A stretch of 64,000 bases of DNA from Actinomadura meyerae (GTDB lineage Bacteria; Actinomycetota; Actinomycetes; Streptosporangiales; Streptosporangiaceae). Where the stretch lies: positions 248,001-312,000 of the forward strand of contig NZ_FZOR01000002.1 in assembly GCF_900188445.1 (NCBI RefSeq), given 5' to 3'. Made by a program: the position numbers and the translations under genes. Below are positions 47,604 through 56,181 of this stretch, one piece after another. The notes under the pieces are model-generated. The model did not search any database and had not been told where the DNA came from. It saw only the letters and a program-made list of their open reading frames with translations. The number at the start of each line of letters is the position of its first letter. The stretch's first letter is position 1.

Positions 47604-50213
47604 TCATTCGTCGGGGTAGCCGAGCTTGAGGTCGTGCTCGTCGAGCCCGCTGCCCGAAAGCGACAGACCGGTGGCGACCGGAGGATAACCGGACGCGATC
47701 ACGGTGTACTGGCCGCCCGTCAGGTCGGTGAACGCGTACTCGCCGTCCGGCCCGGTGATGACCATCGCGACGACGTTCCCGGCGGCGTCCACGAGCGTGA
47801 CGCGGGCGTCGCCGACCGGGTCGCCGGACTCGTTGCGGACGGTGCCGCGGATGCGGGCGCCGGGCGGCATCTCCACGTCCTGCCGGGCCTGCCCGTTGCC
47901 GACGACCTCCACCGGCAGCGCGACCGGGCGGTGCGCGGCGGCGGACACCGCGAGCGTGTAGGCGCCGGAGGTGATGTCCTTGAACTGGTAGCGGCCGTCG
48001 GCGTCGGTGCGTCCGGTGCCGACGACGTCGCCGCGCACGTCGGTCACGACGACCATGGCGTTCGCGATGGGGGTGCCGTCGCCGCCGCGGACCGTTCCGG
48101 CGAGGCCGCCGTTGCCCGCGAGCAGCAGGTCGAAGTCGACCGGGCGGTCACCGACGACGAGCGTCGCGGCCTGCGGCTCGTGCTCGCCGGTCGCGGCGAT
48201 CAGCACGTAGCTGCCGGGGCCGGGGGTCGGCAGCGCGTACCGGCCGTCCTCCTGGGTGACCGCGCGGGCGAGCTGGTGGCCGTCCACCCCGATCAGGGTC
48301 AGCGCGGCGGACGGGACGGGCGCGCCGTCACCGGTCCGCACGACGCCCCGCACCGGGACGCCGCCCTCGTGACCACCCTGCCCGTTCTGCCCGTTCTGTC
48401 CGTTCTGCTGGGCGAGCAGCCGCGCCTGCGCCGCCAGTTCGGACGCGGCCGGGGCCGTCGCCGGGGCGGGCGGGGCGGCGGTCGCGAGCCGGGCGTCCGG
48501 GTCGATGCCGTTGCCGCGCGCGTGCCGGCCGCCGCCGGCCGCCCCGACCGCGCCGACGGCCCCCGTGCGCGCCGACGGGGACGGGGGGCGGACGACGCCG
48601 TCCGCACCGGGGGCGGCGCCCGCCGGGGGCTCCCCCGCGGGCGTGGCGGCGGCCTTGCGGTTCGCCGAGCCGCGCAGCGGCAGCTCCTTCAGCGCGAGGA
48701 CCGCGATGAAGCCGACCACCGCGACCGGGACGCCGACCAGGAACACGGCCTCCATCGCCTTGGTGAACGCGTCCTGGACGATCCCGTGCAGCGGCTCGGG
48801 GAGCTTCTGGATCTCCTCCGGCGAGCCCAGCTCGCCGGACGCGCCGGTCGGCATGGGGAGGCCGGCGGCGCGCAGCCCGGACGCGATCTCGTCCGCCACC
48901 CGGTTGGTGAGGATGGCGCCGAACGCGGCCACGCCCATCGCGCCGCCGAGGTTGCGGAAGAACGAGACGCCGGACGTGGTCGAGGCCAGGTCGGCGGGCG
49001 CGGCGGCGTTCTGCGCGGCCAGGATCAGGATCTGCAGGGTGAGGCCCATCCCGACGCCGAGCAGGGCGAGGTCGGCGCCGATGAGCAGCTCGGACGAGTC
49101 GGTGTGCAGCCGCGACAGCAGGAACATCGCGACCGCGATGCACGCCAGGCCGGCCACCGGGAACACCTTGTAGCGGCCGGAGCGGGTGACGATCTGCCCG
49201 GAGCCGGTGGAGGTGATCAGCATGCCGAGGACGAGCGGCAGCGTCATCAGCCCGGACGCGGTGGGGCTCATCCCCTTGACGATCTGCAGGTACTGCGGCA
49301 TGTAGATCATCGCGCCGAACATCGCCATGCCGACGCAGATGGAGACGAACGAGGTCAGCACGAACGTCGGGTTGCGGAACAGCCGCGGCGGCAGGATCGG
49401 GTCGTGCGCGAGCCGCTCGGCGACGACCGCGAGCGCGGCCAGGACGGCGGCGGCGCCGAGCATGATGTAGGTCCACCGGGAGTTCCACGCGAACTCCGTG
49501 CCGCCCATGGACAGGACGAGCATCAGCAGCGCGGCGGCGCCGGTGATGGTGAACGCGCCGAACACGTCCACGCGGGTGTCCCGCTTCACCTTCGGCAGCT
49601 TCAGCACCCGCTGGATGACGAGGAACGCGACGATCGCGAGCGGGACGCACACGTAGAAGCACCAGCGCCAGCCGAGCCCGTCGGCGTCCACGATGAACCC
49701 GCCGAGCAGCGGGCCCGCGACCGTCGAGACGCCGAACACGGCGCCCATGTAGCCGGCGTAGCGGCCGCGCTGGCGGGGCTCGACGACGTCGCCGAGGATC
49801 ACCTGGGCGAGCGCGGACAGGCCGCCGACGCCGAGGCCCTGGAACGCGCGGGCGGCGATGAGCTGGCCGATGTTCTGCGACAGCCCGGCGCCGACCGAGG
49901 CCAGCACGAAGATCAGCAGGGCGGTCTGGAACATGAGCTTGCGCCCGGCGATGTCCGACAGCTTGCCCCACAGCGGGGTCGAGGCGGTCATCGTCAGCAG
50001 CGAGGCGCTGGCCACCCAGGACAGCTTGTCCTGGCCCCCGAGGTCGCCGACGATCGTCGGCAGCGCCGTCGCGACCACCGACGTCGAGATCATCGACGTC
50101 AGCATCGCCATCATCAGGCCGGCCAGGATCTCCAGGATCTGCCGGTGCGTGTAGTGCGGTCGCGCCGGCTCGGACGCCGCCGGGCCCTGCGGCGCCACGC
50201 TCGTTTGAGCCAC
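47604..50213 (-). CDS. MFS drug exporter (DHA2, 14-span) with three C-terminal Ig-like repeats
   Basis: The first 530 residues are an EmrB/QacA-type proton antiporter: VATALPTIVGDLGG near 46, PLWGKLSDIAGRK near 78, and motif C region GAVFGVSTVAGPLLGGFIVD near 150. After a Pro/Ala/Gln-rich linker (QQNGQNGQNGQGG), three repeats of about 80 residues follow, each with the pattern G-TVR...G-PV--A-V-(L/V)...DG-Y and GxYxxxxxA. The GTG at 50213 is the start: the promoter TTGCAA-17 bp-TAAGAT at 50283-50255 lies upstream and would exclude the ATG at 50252. It is controlled by the divergent TetR. Confidence 0.88.
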   Translation of the reverse strand: MAQTSVAPQGPAASEPARPHYTHRQILEILAGLMMAMLTSMISTSVVATALPTIVGDLGGQDKLSWVASASLLTMTASTPLWGKLSDIAGRKLMFQTALLIFVLASVGAGLSQNIGQLIAARAFQGLGVGGLSALAQVILGDVVEPRQRGRYAGYMGAVFGVSTVAGPLLGGFIVDADGLGWRWCFYVCVPLAIVAFLVIQRVLKLPKVKRDTRVDVFGAFTITGAAALLMLVLSMGGTEFAWNSRWTYIMLGAAAVLAALAVVAERLAHDPILPPRLFRNPTFVLTSFVSICVGMAMFGAMIYMPQYLQIVKGMSPTASGLMTLPLVLGMLITSTGSGQIVTRSGRYKVFPVAGLACIAVAMFLLSRLHTDSSELLIGADLALLGVGMGLTLQILILAAQNAAAPADLASTTSGVSFFRNLGGAMGVAAFGAILTNRVADEIASGLRAAGLPMPTGASGELGSPEEIQKLPEPLHGIVQDAFTKAMEAVFLVGVPVAVVGFIAVLALKELPLRGSANRKAAATPAGEPPAGAAPGADGVVRPPSPSARTGAVGAVGAAGGGRHARGNGIDPDARLATAAPPAPATAPAASELAAQARLLAQQNGQNGQNGQGGHEGGVPVRGVVRTGDGAPVPSAALTLIGVDGHQLARAVTQEDGRYALPTPGPGSYVLIAATGEHEPQAATLVVGDRPVDFDLLLAGNGGLAGTVRGGDGTPIANAMVVVTDVRGDVVGTGRTDADGRYQFKDITSGAYTLAVSAAAHRPVALPVEVVGNGQARQDVEMPPGARIRGTVRNESGDPVGDARVTLVDAAGNVVAMVITGPDGEYAFTDLTGGQYTVIASGYPPVATGLSLSGSGLDEHDLKLGYPDE

Positions 50214-50254
50214 CCTGCCCCCATACGATACGGAATTACCTGTGCCGTGCATGT

Positions 50255-50283
50255 ATCTTAGGTAGACGCTTGTTTACTTGCAA
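50255..50283 (-). promoter_or_regulatory. Promoter of the MFS gene with an operator in its spacer
   Basis: TTGCAA (50283-50278) and TAAGAT (50260-50255) are separated by 17 bp. The spacer contains GTAGACGCTTGTTTAC (50262-50277), an inverted repeat GTAgAC/GTtTAC with a 4-bp centre. The placement is ideal for repression by the adjacent TetR protein. Confidence 0.65.
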
Positions 50284-50325
50284 CTCGTTGGATACTGAAC
50301 ACTGACCGTTACCGACAGTCCGGGG

Positions 50326-50979
50326 ATGGGGATGCGGGTCGAGGACGAGCGCGCGAGCGCGCCCGGGGCCGAGGCGCCGGAGACAGGTGCGGCCGGTGCG
50401 GCCGGGCGGCGGCCGAAGCGCGACCGGGAGGCCACCCGGCGCCGCATCCTGGAGGCCGCCCGCGACCTGTTCGGCGAGCACGGCTACGACGGCGTCACCG
50501 TCCGGATGATCGCGGCGCGGGCGGAGGCGAACGTCGCCCTCGTCAACCGGTACTTCGGCTCCAAGGCGGCGCTGTTCGAGGAGGTGCTGGCCGGGGAGTC
50601 GGTGATCCGCGGCGTCATCGCGGGCGACCCGGCCGGGCTGCCGCGCCGGCTCGCCGAGCACTTCGTCCGGCAGATCGACCGGCACCCGGTGACCACCATG
50701 TCCCGGATCCTGGACCGGTCGGCGGGCCAGCCCGAGGTCAAGGAGGCCCTCCTCCACTACCTGGAGGACCAGATCGTCCAGCCGATGATCGCCCAGCTCG
50801 ACGGGCCGGACGCCCGCGCCCGCGCGCTGCTCGCGTCCACGATCATCATGGGCGGCGGGCCCGTCCGGCGGCTGTTCGGCCTGGACGACCTGCGCGCCGC
50901 CGACCCGGCCGAGGTCGTCGACCGGCTCACCGCCATGTTCACCGCCGCGCTCGGCCCGCCCGTACGCCACCGGGAGTAG
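50326..50979 (+). CDS. TetR-family regulator, likely repressor of the MFS exporter
   Basis: The 217-residue protein has a low-complexity head, then the TetR DNA-binding domain at about 30-80 (ATRRRILEAARDLFGEHGYD, GVTVRMIAARAEANVALVNR, YFGSKAALFEEVLAG). The C-terminal part is helical, with a TetR_C-like segment. It is divergent from the MFS gene, with a matching operator in that gene's promoter. The start may be the ATG at 50326 or the one at 50332. The inducing ligand is unknown, probably a substrate of the exporter. Confidence 0.88.
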   Translation: MGMRVEDERASAPGAEAPETGAAGAAGRRPKRDREATRRRILEAARDLFGEHGYDGVTVRMIAARAEANVALVNRYFGSKAALFEEVLAGESVIRGVIAGDPAGLPRRLAEHFVRQIDRHPVTTMSRILDRSAGQPEVKEALLHYLEDQIVQPMIAQLDGPDARARALLASTIIMGGGPVRRLFGLDDLRAADPAEVVDRLTAMFTAALGPPVRHRE

Positions 50980-51046
50980 CGCGGCGCCGCGGATCCGCCT
51001 GGAGGCGGAGCGGCGCGCCCCGGACCCCGGCATAGGGTTGCTGACC

Positions 51047-53518
51047 ATGAGGCTGGGGGGCGCTCTCCGCGAGCGGTGGGGCAGGACGGGGCGGGCCGCG
51101 CGCTGGACGGCGGCGGGCGCGGCGATCGTGCTCGCGGGCACGGCGGCGGGCTTCGGCGCGGTAGCAGGGGACGCGCCCCGCGTCCGGACGTCCGAGCAGC
51201 GCATCCTCGTGGTGGACGGGCCGAACGACGACCAGCGCGTCCAGCTCGACACGACGTTCTACCGTCCGGCCGGTGGGCGGGCGAAGGGCCCGGCGGTCCT
51301 GCTGGCGCACGGCTTCGGCGGCTCCAAGCGGGAGGTGGCGGGCGAGGCGCGCGCGCTGGCCCGCGCCGGGTACGCGGTGCTGGCGTGGTCCGCGCGCGGG
51401 TTCGGGCGCTCGACCGGGGAGATCGCGCTGAACTCGCCCGACTACGAGGTGAAGGACACCCGCCAGCTCATCGACTGGCTCGCGAAGCGGCCCGAGGTCG
51501 TCCTCGACGGGCCGGGCGACCCGCGCGTCGGGATGGCGGGCCAGTCCTACGGCGGCGCGATCGCGCTGCTGACCGCCGCGTACGACCGGCGGGTGGACGC
51601 CATCGCGCCGGGGATCACCTGGAACGACCTCGCGGACGCGCTGTTCCCGACCGCCGCCGAGGGCGCGCAGCCGGCCGACGGCGTGTTCAAGAAGCTGTGG
51701 GCCGGGATCTTCTTCACCGGCAGCGCGACCCGGACCGCCTGCGGGCGCTTCCTCCCGTCCCTGTGCGAGATGTACCAGGAGGTCGCGGAGAAGGGGCGCC
51801 CGACCGAGTCGGCGATCGCGACGCTGCGCCGGTCGAGCCCGTCCTCGGTCGCCGACCGGATCAGGGTGCCGACGCTCCTCGTCCAGGGGCAGGCCGACTC
51901 GCTGTTCCCGCTGGACCACGCCGACGCCAACGCGCGGGCCATCGCCCGCAACGGCGCGCCGGTGTCGGTGGTGTGGTTCCAGGGCGGCCACGACGGCGGC
52001 GACCCGGAGACCGAGCGCGTCGAGGGGCTGGTGCGCGACTTCTTCGACGCCCGCCTCCGCCGCTCCGGCCCCGCCCCGGACGCCTTCACGGTGACGCGGG
52101 CGGGCGGGCTCGACTCGTCCACGCAGCGGGTCGTCGTGGAGGAGGCGACGGCGTCCCGGTATCCCGGCCTGTCCGGCGATCCGGCCGCCCTGCGGCTCAC
52201 CGGCCGCGAGCAGACGATCTTCAACCCGGCGGGCGGCTCCCCGGCGTCGATCTCGGCGGTGCCCGGCCTCGGCGCGCTCGGGTCGCTCGGCGCGGCGGGC
52301 GGGCTCGGCGGGTCGCTGCCGGCCGACATGCCGGGGCAGACCGCCGTCTTCGACACCGCCCCGCTGGAGCGTCCCGTCCGGCTGACCGGCGCGGCCACCG
52401 TGCGCCTCAAGGTGCGCGGCGAGGGGCCGCTCTTCGCGAAGCTGTACGACGTCCCGCCCGGCGGCGGCGCGGCGGGCCCGGCGCGGCGCCTGGCGGCCCC
52501 GTTCCGCGTGTCGGACGGCGAGGTCACGGTGGCGCTGCCGCCGATGGACTACCGCTTCGACCGGGGCCACCGCCTGCGGCTCGTCATCGCGACGACCGAC
52601 ATGGGGTTCGCGACGCCCGCCGAGCCCTCGTCCTACTCGGTGCAGGTGGTCTCACCCCTGACCGTCCCCACGGTGCCGTCCCTCGCCACGGCGGCGTCGC
52701 CCCTGCCCGCGTGGGTCTGGGTACTGCCCCTGTGTGCCCTCGCCGTGGCCGCCGGCATCCTCCTGCCCGGACGGCGCAGGCGCACCACCGACGCCGACAG
52801 CGACGTCCCCCTGGAGATAACCGGGCTCACCAAGACCTACAAGAACGGTCACCAGGCCGTGGCCGACCTGTCGTTCCGCGTGGAGAAGGGTCAGGTGCTC
52901 GGCCTGCTCGGCCCGAACGGCGCAGGCAAGACCACGACACTGCGCATGCTCATGGGGCTGATCCACCCCGACTCGGGCGAGATCCGCATCTTCGGTCAGC
53001 GCGTCACTCCCGGCGCGCCCGTCCTGTCCCGCCTCGGCTCGTTCGTTGAGGGGCCCGGCTTCCTGCCCCACCTCTCCGGCCGCGACAACCTCGACCTCTA
53101 CTGGCGCGCCACAGGCCGCCCTCTGGACGAAGCCCACCTGGACGAGGCGCTGAAGATAGCCGACCTGGGTTCGGCCCTTGACCGCGCCGTCCGCACCTAC
53201 TCGCAGGGGATGCGGCAACGGCTCGCCATAGCCCAGGCCATGCTCGGCCTGCCGGACCTCCTCGTCCTGGACGAACCCACCAACGGCCTGGACCCGCCCC
53301 AGATCCGCGAGATGCGGGAGGTGCTCGTCCGGTACGCCGCCGCGGGGCGCACCGTCATCGTCTCCAGCCACCTCCTCGCCGAGGTCGAGCAGACCTGCAC
53401 GCACGCGGTCGTGATGGCGGGCGGACGCCGCGTCGCCGCCGGGCCCGTCAGCGAGATCGTCGGCTCCGGACGCCGCCTGGAGGACGCGTTCCTGGAGATC
53501 ATCGGAGAGGCGCCATGA
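51047..53518 (+). CDS. Fusion of extracytoplasmic alpha/beta-hydrolase (CocE/NonD type) and ABC ATPase
   Basis: Residues 18-40 form a signal anchor. Residues 50-560 form an X-Pro dipeptidyl-peptidase/CocE-like hydrolase: LLAHGFGGSKREVAGEAR near 85, nucleophile elbow MAGQSYGGA near 166, LVQGQADSLFPLDHAD near 280 and catalytic His in FQGGHDGGD near 310, then a beta-rich tail. A second span lies near 567-590. Residues 600-823 form an ABC ATPase: Walker A GPNGAGKT near 621, signature YSQGMRQRLAIAQ near 716, Walker B LLVLDEPTNGLDP near 735. Two spans put the hydrolase outside and the ATPase inside. The ATG at 51047 was preferred to the TTG at 51038. Confidence 0.9.
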   Translation: MRLGGALRERWGRTGRAARWTAAGAAIVLAGTAAGFGAVAGDAPRVRTSEQRILVVDGPNDDQRVQLDTTFYRPAGGRAKGPAVLLAHGFGGSKREVAGEARALARAGYAVLAWSARGFGRSTGEIALNSPDYEVKDTRQLIDWLAKRPEVVLDGPGDPRVGMAGQSYGGAIALLTAAYDRRVDAIAPGITWNDLADALFPTAAEGAQPADGVFKKLWAGIFFTGSATRTACGRFLPSLCEMYQEVAEKGRPTESAIATLRRSSPSSVADRIRVPTLLVQGQADSLFPLDHADANARAIARNGAPVSVVWFQGGHDGGDPETERVEGLVRDFFDARLRRSGPAPDAFTVTRAGGLDSSTQRVVVEEATASRYPGLSGDPAALRLTGREQTIFNPAGGSPASISAVPGLGALGSLGAAGGLGGSLPADMPGQTAVFDTAPLERPVRLTGAATVRLKVRGEGPLFAKLYDVPPGGGAAGPARRLAAPFRVSDGEVTVALPPMDYRFDRGHRLRLVIATTDMGFATPAEPSSYSVQVVSPLTVPTVPSLATAASPLPAWVWVLPLCALAVAAGILLPGRRRRTTDADSDVPLEITGLTKTYKNGHQAVADLSFRVEKGQVLGLLGPNGAGKTTTLRMLMGLIHPDSGEIRIFGQRVTPGAPVLSRLGSFVEGPGFLPHLSGRDNLDLYWRATGRPLDEAHLDEALKIADLGSALDRAVRTYSQGMRQRLAIAQAMLGLPDLLVLDEPTNGLDPPQIREMREVLVRYAAAGRTVIVSSHLLAEVEQTCTHAVVMAGGRRVAAGPVSEIVGSGRRLEDAFLEIIGEAP

Positions 53519-54345
53519 CCACCTACCACGTCCGGCGGACGCTGCCGCTGCGGGTCGAGGCCGTCCGGCAGTTCCGGCGGCGCCGCACCCTGGTCGCGTT
53601 CGGGATCCTCCTCGTCCTGCCGTGGGTGCTGGTGCTCGCGTTCAAGCTCGGCGGCGACCCCGGCCCGGACGGCGTCCCCAGCCTGGTCGACGTCGCCACC
53701 TCCAGCGCCCTGAACTTCGCCCTGTTCGCCCTGTTCGTCTCCACGGGGTTCCTGCTCGTCGTCGCCGTCGCCCTGTTCTGCGGCGACACCGTCGCGAGCG
53801 AGGCCGGCTGGTCGTCGCTGCGCTACCTGCTGGCCGCGCCCGTGCCGCGCGCCCGCCTGCTCCGCCAGAAGCTGGTCGTCGCGCTCACCTACGCCGTGGT
53901 CGCCGTCGTCAGCCTGCCGCTGATGTCCCTGGTCGCCGGCACGGCGGGCTTCGGCTGGGGCGACGTGGAGCTCCCCACCGGCGGCACCGTCCCGGTGGGC
54001 ACCGCGCTCGGCCGGATGGCGATCATCATCGGCTACTCCCTGGTCGCCCAGCTCGTCGTCGCCGCCCTGGCGTTCCTGCTGTCGGTCACCACCGACTCGC
54101 CCCTCGGCGCGGTCGGCGGCGCCGTCGGCCTGGTCATCGTCAGCAACATCCTGGACGCCGTCACCGCGCTCGGCTCCTGGCGCGACTTCCTCCCGACGCA
54201 CTGGATGTACTCGTGGATGGACGCCCTGCAACCGCAGATCCAGTGGACGGGCATGGCGAAGGGCACCGCGATATCCCTTTCCTACGCGCTCATACTGTTC
54301 GCTCTGGCGTTCCGCCGCTTCCGCACCCGCGACATCGTCTCCTGA
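53515..54345 (+). CDS. ABC-2-type transporter permease
   Basis: The 276-residue protein has six probable membrane spans (for example LVAFGILLVLPWVLVLAFKL near 27, FALFVSTGFLLVVAVALFCG near 72 and IIIGYSLVAQLVVAALAFLL near 172), with the ABC-2 layout. SEAGWSSLRYLLAAPVPRAR near 95 is typical of the family's coupling region. Its ATG overlaps the ATPase fusion stop by four bases, so the two form one transporter. The substrate is unknown; a link to the hydrolase product or to self-protection is possible. Confidence 0.9.
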   Translation: MTTYHVRRTLPLRVEAVRQFRRRRTLVAFGILLVLPWVLVLAFKLGGDPGPDGVPSLVDVATSSALNFALFALFVSTGFLLVVAVALFCGDTVASEAGWSSLRYLLAAPVPRARLLRQKLVVALTYAVVAVVSLPLMSLVAGTAGFGWGDVELPTGGTVPVGTALGRMAIIIGYSLVAQLVVAALAFLLSVTTDSPLGAVGGAVGLVIVSNILDAVTALGSWRDFLPTHWMYSWMDALQPQIQWTGMAKGTAISLSYALILFALAFRRFRTRDIVS

Positions 54346-54516
54346 AATCCGGGCACCTATAGCGACCATTCGGCAACAGTCTGTCGACGTCTCCCGCCGG
54401 AAAATCGGTCGAACGGGCAGTGTTCGTCGCATAAGCTCAGCGAACCGCTCGACCGTCGACCGCGTCACACCAGGTAGTGACGATTAAGCCGGGCCCATCG
54501 GGGGGAGATGATCACC

Positions 54517-54612
54517 ATGGCACGGCAGCAGCTCATCAAGCGCCCCAAGCCCCCACGTCAACCGAGCCAGCCCGACCTCCGGACGCCCTCAGGCCGCCTG
54601 CTTCCCTACTGA
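54517..54612 (+). CDS. Small basic ORF, 31 codons, possible peptide
   Basis: An ATG behind a GGGGGGAGATGATC ribosome site opens a 31-residue ORF rich in Pro, Gln, Lys and Arg (MARQQLIKRPKPPRQPSQPD, then LRTPSGRLLPY). It ends 8 bp before the stop of the convergent thioesterase gene. A CATAAG -10-like box lies about 80 bp upstream. Nothing more supports it, and it could be chance. Confidence 0.35.
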   Translation: MARQQLIKRPKPPRQPSQPDLRTPSGRLLPY

Positions 54613-54619
54613 AGCCGCC

Positions 54620-54991
54620 CTACCCAAACCTCGCCAGGAACCGTTCCCGCTCGACCACCACGCGCTCGACGCGGCCGCCCGCGACGGGGCCGCGCTCGTC
54701 CACCGCGCCGACCGCGAACACGAGCCGCGTTCCGTCGACCTCTTCGAGCTCCGCCTCCACGGTCACCCGGCTCCCGACCGGGCTGGCCGCGCGGTGCTCC
54801 AGTTCCACCCGCGTGCCCACGGACGTCCGGCCGTCCCCGAGCCGCCCCTTGACGGCCTCCACGGTCGCCGCCTCCGCGAGCGCCAGCAGCCGCGGCGTCG
54901 CCAGCACCGGCACGTCACCGCTGCCGACCGCGGCCGCCGTGTCCTCGTCCCCCACCACATGGGACACCTGGCCGCGCAGCCCCGGTCTCAC
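54620..54991 (-). CDS. Hot-dog thioesterase, fluoroacetyl-CoA thioesterase-like
   Basis: The 123-residue protein shows the FlK-like order: DVPVLATPRLLALAEAATVE near 27, then GRTSVGTRVELEHRAASPVG and SRVTVEAELEEVDGTRLVFA, ending in a basic helix segment RVERVVVERERFLARF. Such proteins hydrolyse acyl-CoA or act in detoxification; the substrate is not known. The GTG at 54991 overlaps the stop of the small upstream ORF (GTGA), so they are coupled. Confidence 0.8.
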   Translation of the reverse strand: MRPGLRGQVSHVVGDEDTAAAVGSGDVPVLATPRLLALAEAATVEAVKGRLGDGRTSVGTRVELEHRAASPVGSRVTVEAELEEVDGTRLVFAVGAVDERGPVAGGRVERVVVERERFLARFG

Positions 54992-55155
54992 AACTCCCCC
55001 GCCAGCCGCGCCGCGACCTCCCGGTAGCGGCTGACCGGCACGAGGTGCACCCCGTCGAACGCCCCGCTGTCCCGGATGGCGAGCACCTGCTCGCAGGCGG
55101 CCGCGACGCCGGCGCCCCGGTCCCGCTCGACCTCGCAGACAACCTCGAACCCCAT
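54988..55155 (-). CDS. Small ORF, possible remnant of a methylenetetrahydrofolate reductase-like protein
   Basis: The 55-residue ORF starts MGFEVVCEVERDRG and ends FDGVHLVPVSRYREVAARLA. The first part looks like the start, and the last part like the end, of MTHFR-family proteins of about 300 residues, so the middle may be deleted. It could equally be a genuine small protein, because the frame is intact and its stop is coupled to the thioesterase start. The start is the ATG at 55155. Confidence 0.45.
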   Translation of the reverse strand: MGFEVVCEVERDRGAGVAAACEQVLAIRDSGAFDGVHLVPVSRYREVAARLAGEL

Positions 55156-55367
55156 GAGCCCACTCCCAGATCGACGCACCAACCGGCACGGCTCACAGTA
55201 ACCACCCGCCGCGGCCCCGAGGTCTGATTCCCGTCGAGCGGCGCCCCGATGCGGATCCCGGAACAGCGCTTCTCGACCCGAGGATCGATCGCCATCGTCG
55301 AGACGACAGCCTGGTCGGCAAAGGGGCGGAAGCAGTAGCGACTCGACAGGCCGCTACCGCTCACCGT

Positions 55368-55784
55368 TCACACCCCGACCACTCTGATGGACTTGCCGCA
55401 GAGAGTCGTCATGTCATCCACGTCAGAGGTCAAGAGGACAACGGGCTTGGGCGCCTGAAGCGCCGTGGCGGCGACGACCGCGTCGATCGCGTACTTGTGC
55501 CCGTGCAGCCGGCGAGCACGCAGGAGGTCGATGGCGGCAGTACTGATCTCGTCGGTGACCGGTTCGACGCGGAGCCTGGACAAGTACCAGCGAAGCCTGT
55601 CCGGCCTCGTCCGAACGTCTTGGGCCTCGATCGGGGTGAGCGCACTGACCAGCACACGGAAGTCGTTGTCCTGCGCTTCGCGAACCAGAGCCGTCACACG
55701 CTGGTCGGCCCGGCACCACTTGACCAGGCCCTCGCAGTCGAGCACGAGTGTGCCGGCGCTCAGCCTGCTTCGTGTCCGGCCCAC
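55368..55784 (-). CDS. PIN-domain toxin (VapC-like), module 1
   Basis: PIN toxins cleave RNA with a Mg-dependent acidic site. The 138-residue product shows LVLDCEGLVKW near residue 13 with the first Asp, a Glu in ALTPIEAQDVR near 52, and the Asp pair of HKYAIDAVVAATAL near 100 and LTSDVDDMTTLC near 118. Fold order and length fit VapC. Its GTG start lies 25 bp inside the antitoxin gene, as expected for a TA operon. Confidence 0.85.
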   Translation of the reverse strand: MGRTRSRLSAGTLVLDCEGLVKWCRADQRVTALVREAQDNDFRVLVSALTPIEAQDVRTRPDRLRWYLSRLRVEPVTDEISTAAIDLLRARRLHGHKYAIDAVVAATALQAPKPVVLLTSDVDDMTTLCGKSIRVVGV

Positions 55785-56071
55785 TCCGCGCCTTCCTGCA
55801 ACTCCGGCGCCGCCTTCACGGCACGGAACAGCTCCGCGGCCTCGTCCCGCAACACCTGCGGGATCGGCCCCGACGCGGCCTCGTTGGCCTCCAGCGCCTC
55901 TTCGAGCAGGTCCCGTTCTATCTGACGCTCGACGGCGGCATCGACATAGGCGGAGAAGCCGCGGCCTCCCACCCGTTCGCGGACGGCGCGGATGTTCCCC
56001 GCTCGCAACGAGACGCTCACCTTCGCCGCAGGGCCCTCACCTGGCCCGAAGTCCTTCTCCTCCACACCCAT
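55760..56071 (-). CDS. Antitoxin of module 1
   Basis: The 103-residue protein has a ribbon-helix-helix-like N-terminal half (AAKVSVSLRAGNIRAVRERV, then GGRGFSAYVDAAVERQIERD) and a helical C-terminal tail rich in Glu and Ala that would wrap the toxin. It overlaps the toxin gene. The ATG at 56071 lies 11 bp from an inverted repeat that recurs in front of module 2, so it is probably autorepressed there. Confidence 0.8.
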   Translation of the reverse strand: MGVEEKDFGPGEGPAAKVSVSLRAGNIRAVRERVGGRGFSAYVDAAVERQIERDLLEEALEANEAASGPIPQVLRDEAAELFRAVKAAPELQEGAEWAGHEAG

Positions 56072-56081
56072 GCCCGCAGTT

Positions 56082-56098
56082 TACTACCTCAAGTAGCA
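56082..56098. promoter_or_regulatory. Operator of toxin-antitoxin module 1
   Basis: TACTACCTCAAGTAGCA contains CTAC-N5-GTAG. Its complement TGCTACTTGAGGTAGTA matches the module 2 operator at 14 of 17 positions. It covers the likely -10 box and ribosome site of the antitoxin gene. Confidence 0.7.
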
Positions 56099-56154
56099 AA
56101 CAGACGCGAGCTCGAACGAACCGTCCGTCCGTATAGCCTGCTCGCCGACAACTA

Positions 56155-56171
56155 TCCTACTTTCAGTAGTA
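56155..56171. promoter_or_regulatory. Operator of toxin-antitoxin module 2
   Basis: TCCTACTTTCAGTAGTA contains CTAC-N5-GTAG and matches the reversed module 1 operator at 14 of 17 positions. It ends 10 bp before the antitoxin ATG and overlaps a TAGTAC -10-like box. Confidence 0.7.
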
Positions 56172-56181
56172 CAGTTGGGTC

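Noticed and set aside
46953..50261. An 1,102-codon open frame on the plus strand, opposite the MFS and YceI genes
   Set aside because: It is a shadow frame caused by GC-rich third positions. Its translation is Arg/Gly/His/Asp-rich with no domain, while the minus strand encodes clear families.
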